From NCBI GenBank assembly GCA_018692315.1, contig JABHKC010000165.1:1-40978 (forward strand): a DNA stretch of 40,978 nt, written 5' to 3'. Source of the DNA: Bacteroidota bacterium (GTDB taxonomy: Bacteria; Bacteroidota; Bacteroidia; Bacteroidales; JABHKC01). The notes under the pieces were generated by a model. The model worked only from the letters and a program-made list of their open reading frames with translations. It was not told where the DNA came from and did not search any database. Below, one piece after another: positions 8,197 to 16,516 of this stretch; positions within the stretch are counted from its first letter, which is position 1; every line of letters starts with the position of its first letter. The position numbers and the translations under genes are program-made.

Positions 8197-8730
8197 TCAA
8201 ATTCCTTTAAAGCTTTTAAAAAACTCCCACAAAACAATACCCACACTCACAGAAATATTCAGCGAGTGTTTTGTACCAAGTTGTGGAATTTCAACACAAT
8301 AATCACTGTCATCAATCGCAGTCTGTTCTACTCCTTTCACTTCATTTCCAAAAATCAAAGCATACTTCAATTCATCCTTAATCTCAAATTTCTCAAGAAA
8401 AACACTTCCTTTGGCTTGCTCTACTGAAACAATAGTAAAGCGTTTTTGCTTCAAATCATCAAGAGCATCCATTGTTGTTTTAAAATATTTCCAATCTACA
8501 GATTCGGTAGCACCGAGTGCAGTTTTATGTATATCTTTATGTGGTGGGCAAGCAGTAAATCCACAAAGATAAATTGCTTCAATTAAAAATGCGTCTGCTG
8601 TCCTAAAAGCCGACCCAATATTGTTCAAACTTCTTACATTGTCAAGAACAATTATTATAGGAATTTTTTGTGCTTTTTTGAACACTTCCACCGTTTTTCT
8701 ATCAATTTCATCTATTCTAAGTTTACGCAT
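8197..8730 (-). CDS. TrmH/SpoU family RNA 2'-O-methyltransferase
   Basis: The 177-residue protein is essentially one SPOUT catalytic domain. Motif 1 is NVRSLNNIGSAFRTAD (31-46), with the conserved N and R. Motif 2 is LIFGNEVKGVE near 129. Motif 3 is IPQLGTKHSLNISVSVGI near 149-166 and forms the knotted SAM-binding site. Enzymes of this type methylate 2'-OH groups of tRNA or rRNA. With no N-terminal substrate domain, the target cannot be named. It runs opposite to sucC; the 115-bp gap between their starts should hold both promoters, but no strong consensus was found. Confidence 0.9.
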   Translation of the reverse strand: MRKLRIDEIDRKTVEVFKKAQKIPIIIVLDNVRSLNNIGSAFRTADAFLIEAIYLCGFTACPPHKDIHKTALGATESVDWKYFKTTMDALDDLKQKRFTIVSVEQAKGSVFLEKFEIKDELKYALIFGNEVKGVEQTAIDDSDYCVEIPQLGTKHSLNISVSVGIVLWEFFKSFKGI

Positions 8731-8845
8731 AAAACTATGATTTTTAGGTCAAAAAATAAATTTGTCAAAATTACTTTTGTAGAAACTCTTAAACAAATTA
8801 TCTTAGGCAATTATTTAAATTGAATATTTTTTTAATTATTTTGTA

Positions 8846-10033
8846 ATGAACATACACGAATATCAAGGAAAACGGATATTGAGAAAGTTTGGAGTTGCAG
8901 TGCCAGAGGCACAAGTTGCAGATTCTCCGGATTCAGCAGTCGAAGCTGCAAAAAAAATCAGGTCAATAGCAAGCAACGATAGTTGGGCTGTGAAAGCACA
9001 AATTCATGCAGGCGGAAGAGGAAAAGGTGGAGGCGTAAAAATAGCTAAATCTTTAGATGAAGTAAAACAATTTGCCAAAGAAATTATTGGTATGCAGTTG
9101 GTTACCCATCAAACCGGACCTGAAGGAAAAAAAGTAAATAAAGTTCTTATCGAACAAGGAATTTTTTATCCTGGCGAAAGCGAAATCAAAGAGTTTTATA
9201 TGAGCGTACTTTTAGACCGCTCATCTAGTAAAAACATAGTGATGTACTCCACTGAAGGCGGAATGGATATTGAGACTGTTGCCGAAAAAACTCCACATTT
9301 GATTTTCAAAGAAGTAATAGATCCAAAAGTTGGAATTCAAGCTTTCCAAGCAAGAAAAATTGCGTTCAATCTTGGGCTCTCAGGCAAAGCTTTCAAAGAA
9401 ATGACAAAATTTGCAGTTGCCTTATATAATGCTTATGAAAAATGCGATGCTGCTCTTTTCGAAATTAATCCTGTTTTTAAAACTTCCGATAATCTAATCC
9501 TTGCTGCCGATGCAAAAGTTTCAATAGACGACAATGCTTTATACCGACAAAAAGAATTTGCTGAGTTTAGAGACATCAACGAAGAAGACCCAACAGAAGT
9601 AGAAGCCGGAAAATACGATTTGAATTTCGTGAAACTTGACGGAAATGTTGGCTGCATGGTAAATGGTGCAGGTCTGGCCATGGCTACAATGGATATTATT
9701 AAACTTTCGGGCGGCGACCCTGCAAATTTCCTTGATGTCGGGGGCTCGGCAAATGCAGAAACTGTTGAAGCAGGTTTTAGAATTATCTTGAAAGACCCAA
9801 ATGTTAAAGCCATTTTAATTAATATATTTGGAGGAATTGTTAGATGCGATAGAGTTGCTCAAGGTGTTGTCGAGGCATACAAAAGTATTGGAAATATTAA
9901 AGTTCCGGTAATTGTTCGTCTTCAGGGAACCAATGCCGAAGAAGGAAAAGAACTTGTAGATAAGTCCGGATTAAAAGTTTACTCAGCAATTACACTGAAA
10001 GAAGCTGCCGATTTGGTAAAAAAAGTTGTATAA
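8846..10033 (+). CDS. sucC: Succinyl-CoA synthetase (ADP-forming) beta subunit
   Basis: The 395-residue product begins MNIHEYQGKRILRKFGV, the standard SucC start. The ATP-grasp domain (about 1-235) has the HAGGRGKGGGV loop. The C-terminal ligase domain contains NIFGGIVRCD and RLQGTNAEEG. It catalyses the substrate-level phosphorylation step of the TCA cycle as a heterotetramer with SucD, in the cytoplasm. Length is normal (the E. coli protein has 388 residues). No sucD is adjacent; cysQ starts 12 nt after its stop, so the partner subunit must be encoded elsewhere. Confidence 0.96.
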   Translation: MNIHEYQGKRILRKFGVAVPEAQVADSPDSAVEAAKKIRSIASNDSWAVKAQIHAGGRGKGGGVKIAKSLDEVKQFAKEIIGMQLVTHQTGPEGKKVNKVLIEQGIFYPGESEIKEFYMSVLLDRSSSKNIVMYSTEGGMDIETVAEKTPHLIFKEVIDPKVGIQAFQARKIAFNLGLSGKAFKEMTKFAVALYNAYEKCDAALFEINPVFKTSDNLILAADAKVSIDDNALYRQKEFAEFRDINEEDPTEVEAGKYDLNFVKLDGNVGCMVNGAGLAMATMDIIKLSGGDPANFLDVGGSANAETVEAGFRIILKDPNVKAILINIFGGIVRCDRVAQGVVEAYKSIGNIKVPVIVRLQGTNAEEGKELVDKSGLKVYSAITLKEAADLVKKVV

Positions 10034-10045
10034 TATAATCAAATA

Positions 10046-10870
10046 ATGGATATAAATATTATTAAAAATATTCTTTCTGTTGCAGTGAAAGCTTCATTAA
10101 CTGCCGGAAAGGATATTTTGGAAATATATCAAACCGCCGATTTTGGTATTGAAATGAAAGGAGACAATTCTCCCTTAACATTGGCAGACAAAAAAGCTCA
10201 TCGCACAATTGTAGATTTTTTGCAAAAAACAGATATTCCTGTCCTTAGCGAGGAAGGACGAAATATTGCTTACGAAGAACGGTCGAATTGGGATTATTTT
10301 TGGTTGGTAGATCCTTTAGATGGTACCAAAGAATTTATTAAGAGAAATGGAGAATTTACAGTAAACATTGCTCTTATTAACAATGGAATTCCCGTAGCCG
10401 GTGTAATTTATGTACCTGTTTTAGAAGATCTGTATTTTGGTATAGAAAATTTAGGAGCATTTAAAATCGAAAAAATTGCAATTGAAAATGAAAGTAATTT
10501 TTCAATAAATAAACTTATCGAACGTGCCGACAAGCTACCGAAGAACATAAAAAAAGAGAAATATACTGTAGTAGGAAGCCGTTCTCATATGTCTGCTGAA
10601 ACCGAAGAATTTATCAATGAGCTGAAAAAAACAAATGGCGATATTGAAATGATTTCCAAAGGTAGTTCTCTTAAATTGTGCATGGTGGCCGAAGGATTTG
10701 CAGATATTTACCCTCGATTTGCACCAACCATGGAATGGGACACAGCCGCAGGACATTCTATATGCATCGCTGCCGGTTTCTTAGTTACAAAACAAGATGG
10801 AAAAACCCTTCTTAAATACAATAAAGAGAATCTTCTAAACCCTTGGTTTATAGTCAAGCCCAATGGATGA
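10046..10870 (+). CDS. cysQ: 3'(2'),5'-bisphosphate nucleotidase
   Basis: This is a 274-residue member of the inositol monophosphatase fold. The metal-binding motif DPLDGT starts at Asp89, with the upstream acidic site in VLSEEGR (about 69-75) and the second motif WDTAAGH near 231. CysQ hydrolyses 3'-phosphoadenosine 5'-phosphate, recycling the by-product of sulfate activation and sulfonation. The gene follows sucC by 12 nt and precedes the glycosyltransferase by 29 nt, so the genes are probably co-transcribed. An inositol monophosphatase is the main alternative, but the overall match favours CysQ. Confidence 0.9.
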   Translation: MDINIIKNILSVAVKASLTAGKDILEIYQTADFGIEMKGDNSPLTLADKKAHRTIVDFLQKTDIPVLSEEGRNIAYEERSNWDYFWLVDPLDGTKEFIKRNGEFTVNIALINNGIPVAGVIYVPVLEDLYFGIENLGAFKIEKIAIENESNFSINKLIERADKLPKNIKKEKYTVVGSRSHMSAETEEFINELKKTNGDIEMISKGSSLKLCMVAEGFADIYPRFAPTMEWDTAAGHSICIAAGFLVTKQDGKTLLKYNKENLLNPWFIVKPNG

Positions 10871-10899
10871 ATTGAAATAAAATATAAATCAATTTTATT

Positions 10900-11862
10900 A
10901 TGAAAGAATTTCCTTTAGTATCAATTATCTCGGTTAATTACAATCAATCTGCCGTTACATTCGAAATGCTGGATTCATTGAAAAACATTTCGTATCCAAA
11001 TATTGAAATAATAATCGTTGACAATGGTTCACCCTCTGACAAGCCGGAACTTATAAAAGAAAAATATCCCTACGTAAATTTAATTATAAGCAAAAAAAAT
11101 CTTGGATTTGCCGGAGGAAACAACATTGGTGTGAAAGAGGCAAAAGGGAAATATATTCTTTTTCTGAACAATGATACTGAAGTTGAACCCGATTTTTTAG
11201 AACCTCTCGTCGAAAAATTGGAAAGCGATGAGAAGATTGCAATGGCATCGCCGAAAATTGTTTTTTATTATAGCGAAAACAAAAAAATGATTCAATATGC
11301 AGGTGCAGTTGCAATTAATCCATTCACCGGACGTGGACGAAATATTGGATATCAAGAAATTGATACCGGTCAATATGACACTACCAGAGAATCTGATCTG
11401 GGACATGGTGCATGTCTTTTGGTGAGGATGGAAACTATGCTTGAAATGGGCTTGATGCCCGACATTTATTTTCTTTACTATGAAGAACACGACTGGTGTG
11501 CAATGTTCAGAAGAGCTGGCTACAAAGCATTCTATGTAGCAAATTCAAAAATTTATCATAAAGAATCTATTTCTATTGGGAAAAATTCTCCTTTGAAGGT
11601 TTATCATATGGGGCGAAATAGAATTATCTATTTACGTAGGAATACAAATTTTCTGACTTTCGTAATAAGCATTCTCTTCTTTTCATTTTTATCTGTACCA
11701 AAATCGATGGTACAATTTCTGCTTAAGCGAGAATTTAAATTATTTGCTGCATTTTATAAGGGAATATTTTGGAATTTTTTCAATTATAAGGGAATTCATC
11801 AAAACCCAAAATTGAAAAAATCAGAAAATAAGCAGTTTGAATTATACGACACTTATTTTTAG
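10900..11862 (+). CDS. Family 2 glycosyltransferase, rhamnosyltransferase-like
   Basis: The 320-residue protein has a GT-A domain: VSIISVNYNQS at the start, IIIVDNGS near 40 and LNNDTEVEP as the metal/nucleotide-sugar motif near 90. An acceptor-side motif, YYEEHDWC, lies near 190. Hydrophobic segments at about 250-275 probably anchor it to the inner membrane. It resembles WbbL-like rhamnosyltransferases of polysaccharide synthesis; the actual sugar is not known. The acyltransferase at 11917 follows in the same direction, so both may modify a surface polysaccharide or glycolipid. Confidence 0.9.
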   Translation: MKEFPLVSIISVNYNQSAVTFEMLDSLKNISYPNIEIIIVDNGSPSDKPELIKEKYPYVNLIISKKNLGFAGGNNIGVKEAKGKYILFLNNDTEVEPDFLEPLVEKLESDEKIAMASPKIVFYYSENKKMIQYAGAVAINPFTGRGRNIGYQEIDTGQYDTTRESDLGHGACLLVRMETMLEMGLMPDIYFLYYEEHDWCAMFRRAGYKAFYVANSKIYHKESISIGKNSPLKVYHMGRNRIIYLRRNTNFLTFVISILFFSFLSVPKSMVQFLLKREFKLFAAFYKGIFWNFFNYKGIHQNPKLKKSENKQFELYDTYF

Positions 11863-11916
11863 ATAATTGTGTTTTTTTTCATCGATTTTATTTGAAATTA
11901 TTAAAACCTTATTGCT

Positions 11917-12537
11917 ATGAAAGAACTCTTGAAACGCGAATTGCAAAAAATGATGACTGACAGAGGTATTGAAAAAACTTCTCTGATAGTTTATATTCTA
12001 TTTATTTTTAGAATAATTGGTATTGCCTGGAATATTTTCAAAACGAAAATATACTTAGTAAGATGCAACAAAATAGGACCTCTCGTGCAAACGAAAGGAT
12101 GCCCACAAATTAGAAACAAAGGGAAAATTACAATCGGGAATGTTGTTAGTATTTGGTCTAATATCCACAAAACAAGACTTTCAGCCCATCGAGGCGGTGT
12201 GTTAGAAATTGGCGATAATAATTATTTAAATGGGGTTTTTATCTCGGCATCTGAAAAAATTGTCATAGGGAACAATTGCAAATTCGGACCTCTTACAATG
12301 ATTATGGATAGCGATTTTCATGATATAAAAGATCATACAAAAGGTGGAGCAAAATCAGGAATTATTATTGAAGACGATGTTTGGATTGGCGCAAGAGTTA
12401 CTATTCTAAAAGGCGTGAAGGTTGGGAAAGGCTCGGTGGTTGCAGTTGGCTCTGTTGTTACGAAAGATGTTCCTGAAAATTCGATTGTTGGAGGTGTTCC
12501 TGCAAAAGTTGTTAAAACCATTGATAGAGAAAGTTAG
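11917..12537 (+). CDS. Acyltransferase with left-handed beta-helix (hexapeptide repeats)
   Basis: The 206-residue product has an N-terminal hydrophobic helix (about 22-38). Hexapeptide repeats follow from about 68 to 190 ([54 protein letters not shown]). The cap [14 protein letters not shown] is typical of O-acetyltransferases of the xenobiotic/galactoside group. It probably transfers an acetyl group from acetyl-CoA to a sugar. Position after a glycosyltransferase suggests a role in surface polysaccharide decoration. The 200 nt after it contain no supported gene. Confidence 0.88.
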   Translation: MKELLKRELQKMMTDRGIEKTSLIVYILFIFRIIGIAWNIFKTKIYLVRCNKIGPLVQTKGCPQIRNKGKITIGNVVSIWSNIHKTRLSAHRGGVLEIGDNNYLNGVFISASEKIVIGNNCKFGPLTMIMDSDFHDIKDHTKGGAKSGIIIEDDVWIGARVTILKGVKVGKGSVVAVGSVVTKDVPENSIVGGVPAKVVKTIDRES

Positions 12538-12774
12538 GCATTCGATATTTTCAAATCTGAATTTTCATGAAGACATTTTTATAATAAAGGTATTAAAACC
12601 TATTAATCTTCTAAAAGGAATAAAAAAAATACATACTTCACAAAAATTTAATTCAGAAAATAAACTAACAACTTAATAAACAATATTTTCTAAAATAATT
12701 GAAGGCAATTTAATTTAATAATATTCAAGGAAAAAGTGAACAAAATTTTCTTTTTAATAAGAGAAATTATAAAA

Positions 12775-15700
12775 ATGCTAAGAATAGGTTTTTTAGTGAA
12801 ATATATATATTTATTTTTCATAATCCTGGTTCTTGGAGTTCCTGATTTGCAAAGCCAATTCTACAACGGACATCAAATGACCTTTGGCAAAAATAGAGTA
12901 CAATATGAGCAATTCTTTTGGCAATTTTACAGATACGACAAATTTGATGTTTACTACTACGTTCATGGAAAAGAATTGGCACTTTTCACGGCAAAAACCG
13001 TTGAAGCTAAGATTGGCAGTTTAGAAAAATATTACCAATACTCTTTAGATAAACGGTTCATCTTCATCATATTCAATAAATTATCAGATTTTCGACAATC
13101 AAACATTGGTTTAGTTTCGGAAAACGAACTCGGAAATATTGGAGGAGTTACAAAAATTATTGATAATAAAGTTTTTTTGTATTTCGAAGGCGACCATAAC
13201 CAAATGGAAAAACAAATTGTAGCAGCAATGACTGAAATTTTGATAAATGAGCTTCTTTATGGAAATAGCATAAAAGACAATTTTGCAAATTCAACACTGC
13301 TCACAATTCCGGAATGGTATAAAAGTGGCTTGATATCGTGGACGGCAGAGAATTGGAATTTCGAATTAGAAGACAAAATTAAAGACGGGATTTTAAGCGG
13401 AAAATACGAAAAATTTAATCATTTAACCGGCGAAGATGCAAAATACGCAGGACATTCGATTTGGAAGTTTGTAGCAGAAACCTATGGCGAAGACATAATT
13501 CCGAATATTATTTATTTGACACGAATAAGCAAAAATTCGGATAATGGTTTCCTTTATACACTTGGCATTCCATTTTCTCAACTTTCAGACGATTGGCTGA
13601 TTCATTATTCAATGAAATATTTTGAGAATTCTGTTGAAGAAAAACTACCTGACAAATCATTGATTATCAATAAAGCAAAATCAAATAGAAAATACCAAAA
13701 TCCGAAAATTAGTCCGAATGAAAAATATATCGCATATGTTACGAATCAACAAGGGCGATATAAAATTTGGCTATATGATATTGAAAATTCGAAGCGAAAG
13801 TGTATTCTAAAAAGAGAACATAAAATAGAGCAAATTACAGACTACTCATATCCAATAATAGAATGGCACCCAAGTTCTAAAATCCTTTCATATATCACCG
13901 AACGTAAGGGAAAAATATTATTCTCAAGATATGAACTTGACGAAAAAAAAACAAGCTCTCTCGAACTTTTTTATCTCGACAAAATATTAGACTACTCATT
14001 TTCACAAAATGGAATAAATCTTGCAATGTCGGCTAGTGTAAATTCACAAACCGACATCTATATTCATAATTTAATTTCACACACTAACCAACAGATTACA
14101 AACGATATAGCAGACGATTTTAATCCCCAATTTCTAAACAATTCAAAACAAATTATTTTTAGTTCCAACCGAAAAAATTCTTTCGCCAACAATCCTGAAT
14201 CCAAAAATGATTATCAATTGAAAAACGACATTTATATTGCTGATGTTGAAAAAGATAGTGTCAAAATATTTCAGATTACAAATACTCCATACATCAACGA
14301 AAGCTTCCCGTATGAAATTGAAAAACATAAGTATATATTTTTGAGTGATGCAAGCGGAATAATAAATCAAAATATTGCAATTTTTGATAGTACCATAAAC
14401 TTTATCGACACAGCAATTCATTATAGATATTTCACAAATATTTTCCCCTATTCAAGTTATTCTCGAAATATTTCAACTCACTCAATCAAGAACAATAAAA
14501 CAGCAGGACTATTTGAAAAAGAAGGAAGACAACATATATATTATGATGAAATTTTAATTCCTGAAACTTTTAAAAATAATGAATTGACCGAAACAGAATT
14601 TCGAAAAAAATATACTGCCGATTTCATTAAACTTGATAGCCTAAAAAACCTATCCCAAGAAATTCAAACAGAAATAAATGATGAAAATCAACTACATATT
14701 CCAAAAGAACCGGCAGATAGTCTGATTGATATTTACAATTACACCTTTGAAATAGAAAAAGCACCGGACAAAAATACTGATCATTCTGCCAAAGAAAAAG
14801 CAAAATCGCAAAAAAATAAAAGACTGATTTCGAGAATTTACAATACTGCATTTTATACAACTAGTTTAGTAACACAAATTGATTTTAGTTTTCTAAATGC
14901 CTCATATCAAACATTCACAGGTGGCGAAGTATATTTTAATCCCGGCCCAAATGTGTTCTTTAAACTTGGAACAAATGACCTTTTTGAGGATTATAGAATC
15001 ACTGGAGGTGTAAGGCTTTCGCCCAATCTTCAAAGTAATGAATACTTGCTAAGTTTCGAAAATCTGAAAAAGAGGATCGATAAACAAGTAATTTTTCATA
15101 GGCAAACTTTCAAGAATACAAACTACTCGGTAGTTTCTTCATTTTCTGATCCATCCTTTGAAAAATATTATACACATGAGTTGATGTATATTTTGAAATT
15201 TCCCTTTAGCCAGGTTTCAGCTATAAAAGGAACTGCAAATTTCAGAATAGACAATTTAGTATTTTTAAGTACAGATCATGCAAATCTAATTCACGATAAT
15301 GAGCTAAGTTCCTGGGCTGGACTAAAATTTGAATATATTTTCGACAATACAATTTCCAAAGGCTTAAATATTTATAATGGAACCCGTATGAAAATATTTG
15401 CTGAATCGTATTTCAAAATGGATCATGGATATTCAGATTTATTTGTTGTGGGTGCAGATATTAGACATTATCAAAAAATTCATCGCAATTTGATTTTTGC
15501 AAGTCGTTTTGCAGCAAGCAGTTCATTCGGACAAAGTTTATTAATTTACTATCTCGGTGGAGTTGACAATTGGTACAATTTTTCGACTCTGGTACCCACT
15601 TTCGATCCATCAATTAGAATTGATGAATCTAAAAATTATGTGTATCAAACAGTTGCAACAAATATGAGAGGATTTTCGCAGAATATCAGAAACGGAAATA

Positions 15701-16056
15701 GTTTTGCTGTTTTGAACAGCGAATTGCGTTTTCCTTTCATCAGATATTTTGCTAACCGCCCCATAAGCAACGATTTCATAGCTAACCTTCAGGCAATTGG
15801 ATTTGCAGATATTGGCTCGGCATGGACAGGGTTTTTACCCTTTTCAGAAGAAAATGCTTATAATTCCGAAGTAATTGACCAACCGCCTGTTTTAGTAATA
15901 ATTGACCACAACAAAAACCCTTTTGTTTTTGGATATGGTTTTGGCTTACGATCAAGGCTTTTCGGATATTTTGTCCGTGCAGATTGGGCATGGGGAGTCG
16001 ATACAAATGTTATTTTGCCACGATTATTTTACCTCTCGTTAAGTTTAGATTTTTAA
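12775..16056 (+). CDS. TolB-like propeller protein with peptidase-MA-like N-domain and C-terminal outer membrane barrel
   Basis: The product has 1093 residues from this ATG; a GTG 39 nt upstream (12736) is possible, but the ATG gives a cleaner signal peptide (MLRIGFLVKYIYLFFIILVLG). An N-terminal domain of about 270 residues resembles peptidase MA-type gluzincins (IPEWYKSGLISW), but no HExxH is present; the equivalent helix reads TEILINELLYG. A TolB/WD40-like propeller follows (repeats such as NPKISPNEKYIAYVTNQQG). The last 400 or so residues look like a BamA/Omp85-type barrel and end in LSLDF, with a terminal Phe as in outer membrane proteins. It would sit in the outer membrane with a periplasmic propeller. 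The role is unknown; the domain assignments are by eye. Confidence 0.8.
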   Translation: MLRIGFLVKYIYLFFIILVLGVPDLQSQFYNGHQMTFGKNRVQYEQFFWQFYRYDKFDVYYYVHGKELALFTAKTVEAKIGSLEKYYQYSLDKRFIFIIFNKLSDFRQSNIGLVSENELGNIGGVTKIIDNKVFLYFEGDHNQMEKQIVAAMTEILINELLYGNSIKDNFANSTLLTIPEWYKSGLISWTAENWNFELEDKIKDGILSGKYEKFNHLTGEDAKYAGHSIWKFVAETYGEDIIPNIIYLTRISKNSDNGFLYTLGIPFSQLSDDWLIHYSMKYFENSVEEKLPDKSLIINKAKSNRKYQNPKISPNEKYIAYVTNQQGRYKIWLYDIENSKRKCILKREHKIEQITDYSYPIIEWHPSSKILSYITERKGKILFSRYELDEKKTSSLELFYLDKILDYSFSQNGINLAMSASVNSQTDIYIHNLISHTNQQITNDIADDFNPQFLNNSKQIIFSSNRKNSFANNPESKNDYQLKNDIYIADVEKDSVKIFQITNTPYINESFPYEIEKHKYIFLSDASGIINQNIAIFDSTINFIDTAIHYRYFTNIFPYSSYSRNISTHSIKNNKTAGLFEKEGRQHIYYDEILIPETFKNNELTETEFRKKYTADFIKLDSLKNLSQEIQTEINDENQLHIPKEPADSLIDIYNYTFEIEKAPDKNTDHSAKEKAKSQKNKRLISRIYNTAFYTTSLVTQIDFSFLNASYQTFTGGEVYFNPGPNVFFKLGTNDLFEDYRITGGVRLSPNLQSNEYLLSFENLKKRIDKQVIFHRQTFKNTNYSVVSSFSDPSFEKYYTHELMYILKFPFSQVSAIKGTANFRIDNLVFLSTDHANLIHDNELSSWAGLKFEYIFDNTISKGLNIYNGTRMKIFAESYFKMDHGYSDLFVVGADIRHYQKIHRNLIFASRFAASSSFGQSLLIYYLGGVDNWYNFSTLVPTFDPSIRIDESKNYVYQTVATNMRGFSQNIRNGNSFAVLNSELRFPFIRYFANRPISNDFIANLQAIGFADIGSAWTGFLPFSEENAYNSEVIDQPPVLVIIDHNKNPFVFGYGFGLRSRLFGYFVRADWAWGVDTNVILPRLFYLSLSLDF

Positions 16057-16083
16057 AAATAACAAATTCTCAAACACAATAAT

Positions 16084-16452
16084 ATGCAACTTGTTGAAAT
16101 ACTTTCCTTAGTACTTATTGGATTACTCGCCGGTTTCATAAGCGGTGGTTTTGGAGTAGGAGGCGGAATAATTATTGTTCCGGCTTTGGTATTTTTTTTA
16201 GGTTTGAGCCAACAGCAAGCACAAGGAACAAGTCTTGCCTTGATGGTCTTTCCAATAGGTTTAATCTCAGCATTTAACTATTTTAAAGCCGGTCAAATAA
16301 ATATAAAGTTTGTGCTAATAATTGTTGTTGCATTTTTCATTGGATCTTACTTTGGTTCGATAATAGCTTTAAAACTTCCGGCAAAATTGTTACGCCAAAT
16401 ATTTGGAATAATAATGCTTATTGCTGCTTTCAAAATGATTTTTAGCAAATAA
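16084..16452 (+). CDS. TSUP (sulfite exporter TauE/SafE) family membrane protein, half-length
   Basis: The 122-residue protein carries the family hallmark GGGFGVGGGIIIVPALVFFLG and about four hydrophobic helices. Usual TauE/SafE proteins have 240-280 residues and two such halves, so this is a single-half version that would need to dimerise. It transports small anions such as sulfite or organosulfonates in known members; the substrate here is unknown. It lies 27 nt after the large barrel protein gene and may share its transcript. Confidence 0.85.
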   Translation: MQLVEILSLVLIGLLAGFISGGFGVGGGIIIVPALVFFLGLSQQQAQGTSLALMVFPIGLISAFNYFKAGQINIKFVLIIVVAFFIGSYFGSIIALKLPAKLLRQIFGIIMLIAAFKMIFSK

Positions 16453-16516
16453 AAACTAATTAGAAAAAAATGAGAACAGCAACGCATTTCTAACTAATGA
16501 TTTAATTTAAAATTAT

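Noticed and set aside
9433-9813. 126-codon minus-strand ORF inside sucC
   Set aside because: It is antisense to a highly conserved enzyme and has no recognisable features; a codon-bias shadow.
12422-12676. 84-codon ORF overlapping the acyltransferase end
   Set aside because: It is a shifted-frame shadow of the hexapeptide repeats, with a low-quality lysine-rich tail and no family resemblance.
12736-12774. GTG start for the barrel/propeller protein
   Set aside because: An AAGGA lies 5 nt upstream, but such sites matter little in Bacteroidota, and the ATG at 12775 gives the better signal peptide; not excluded.
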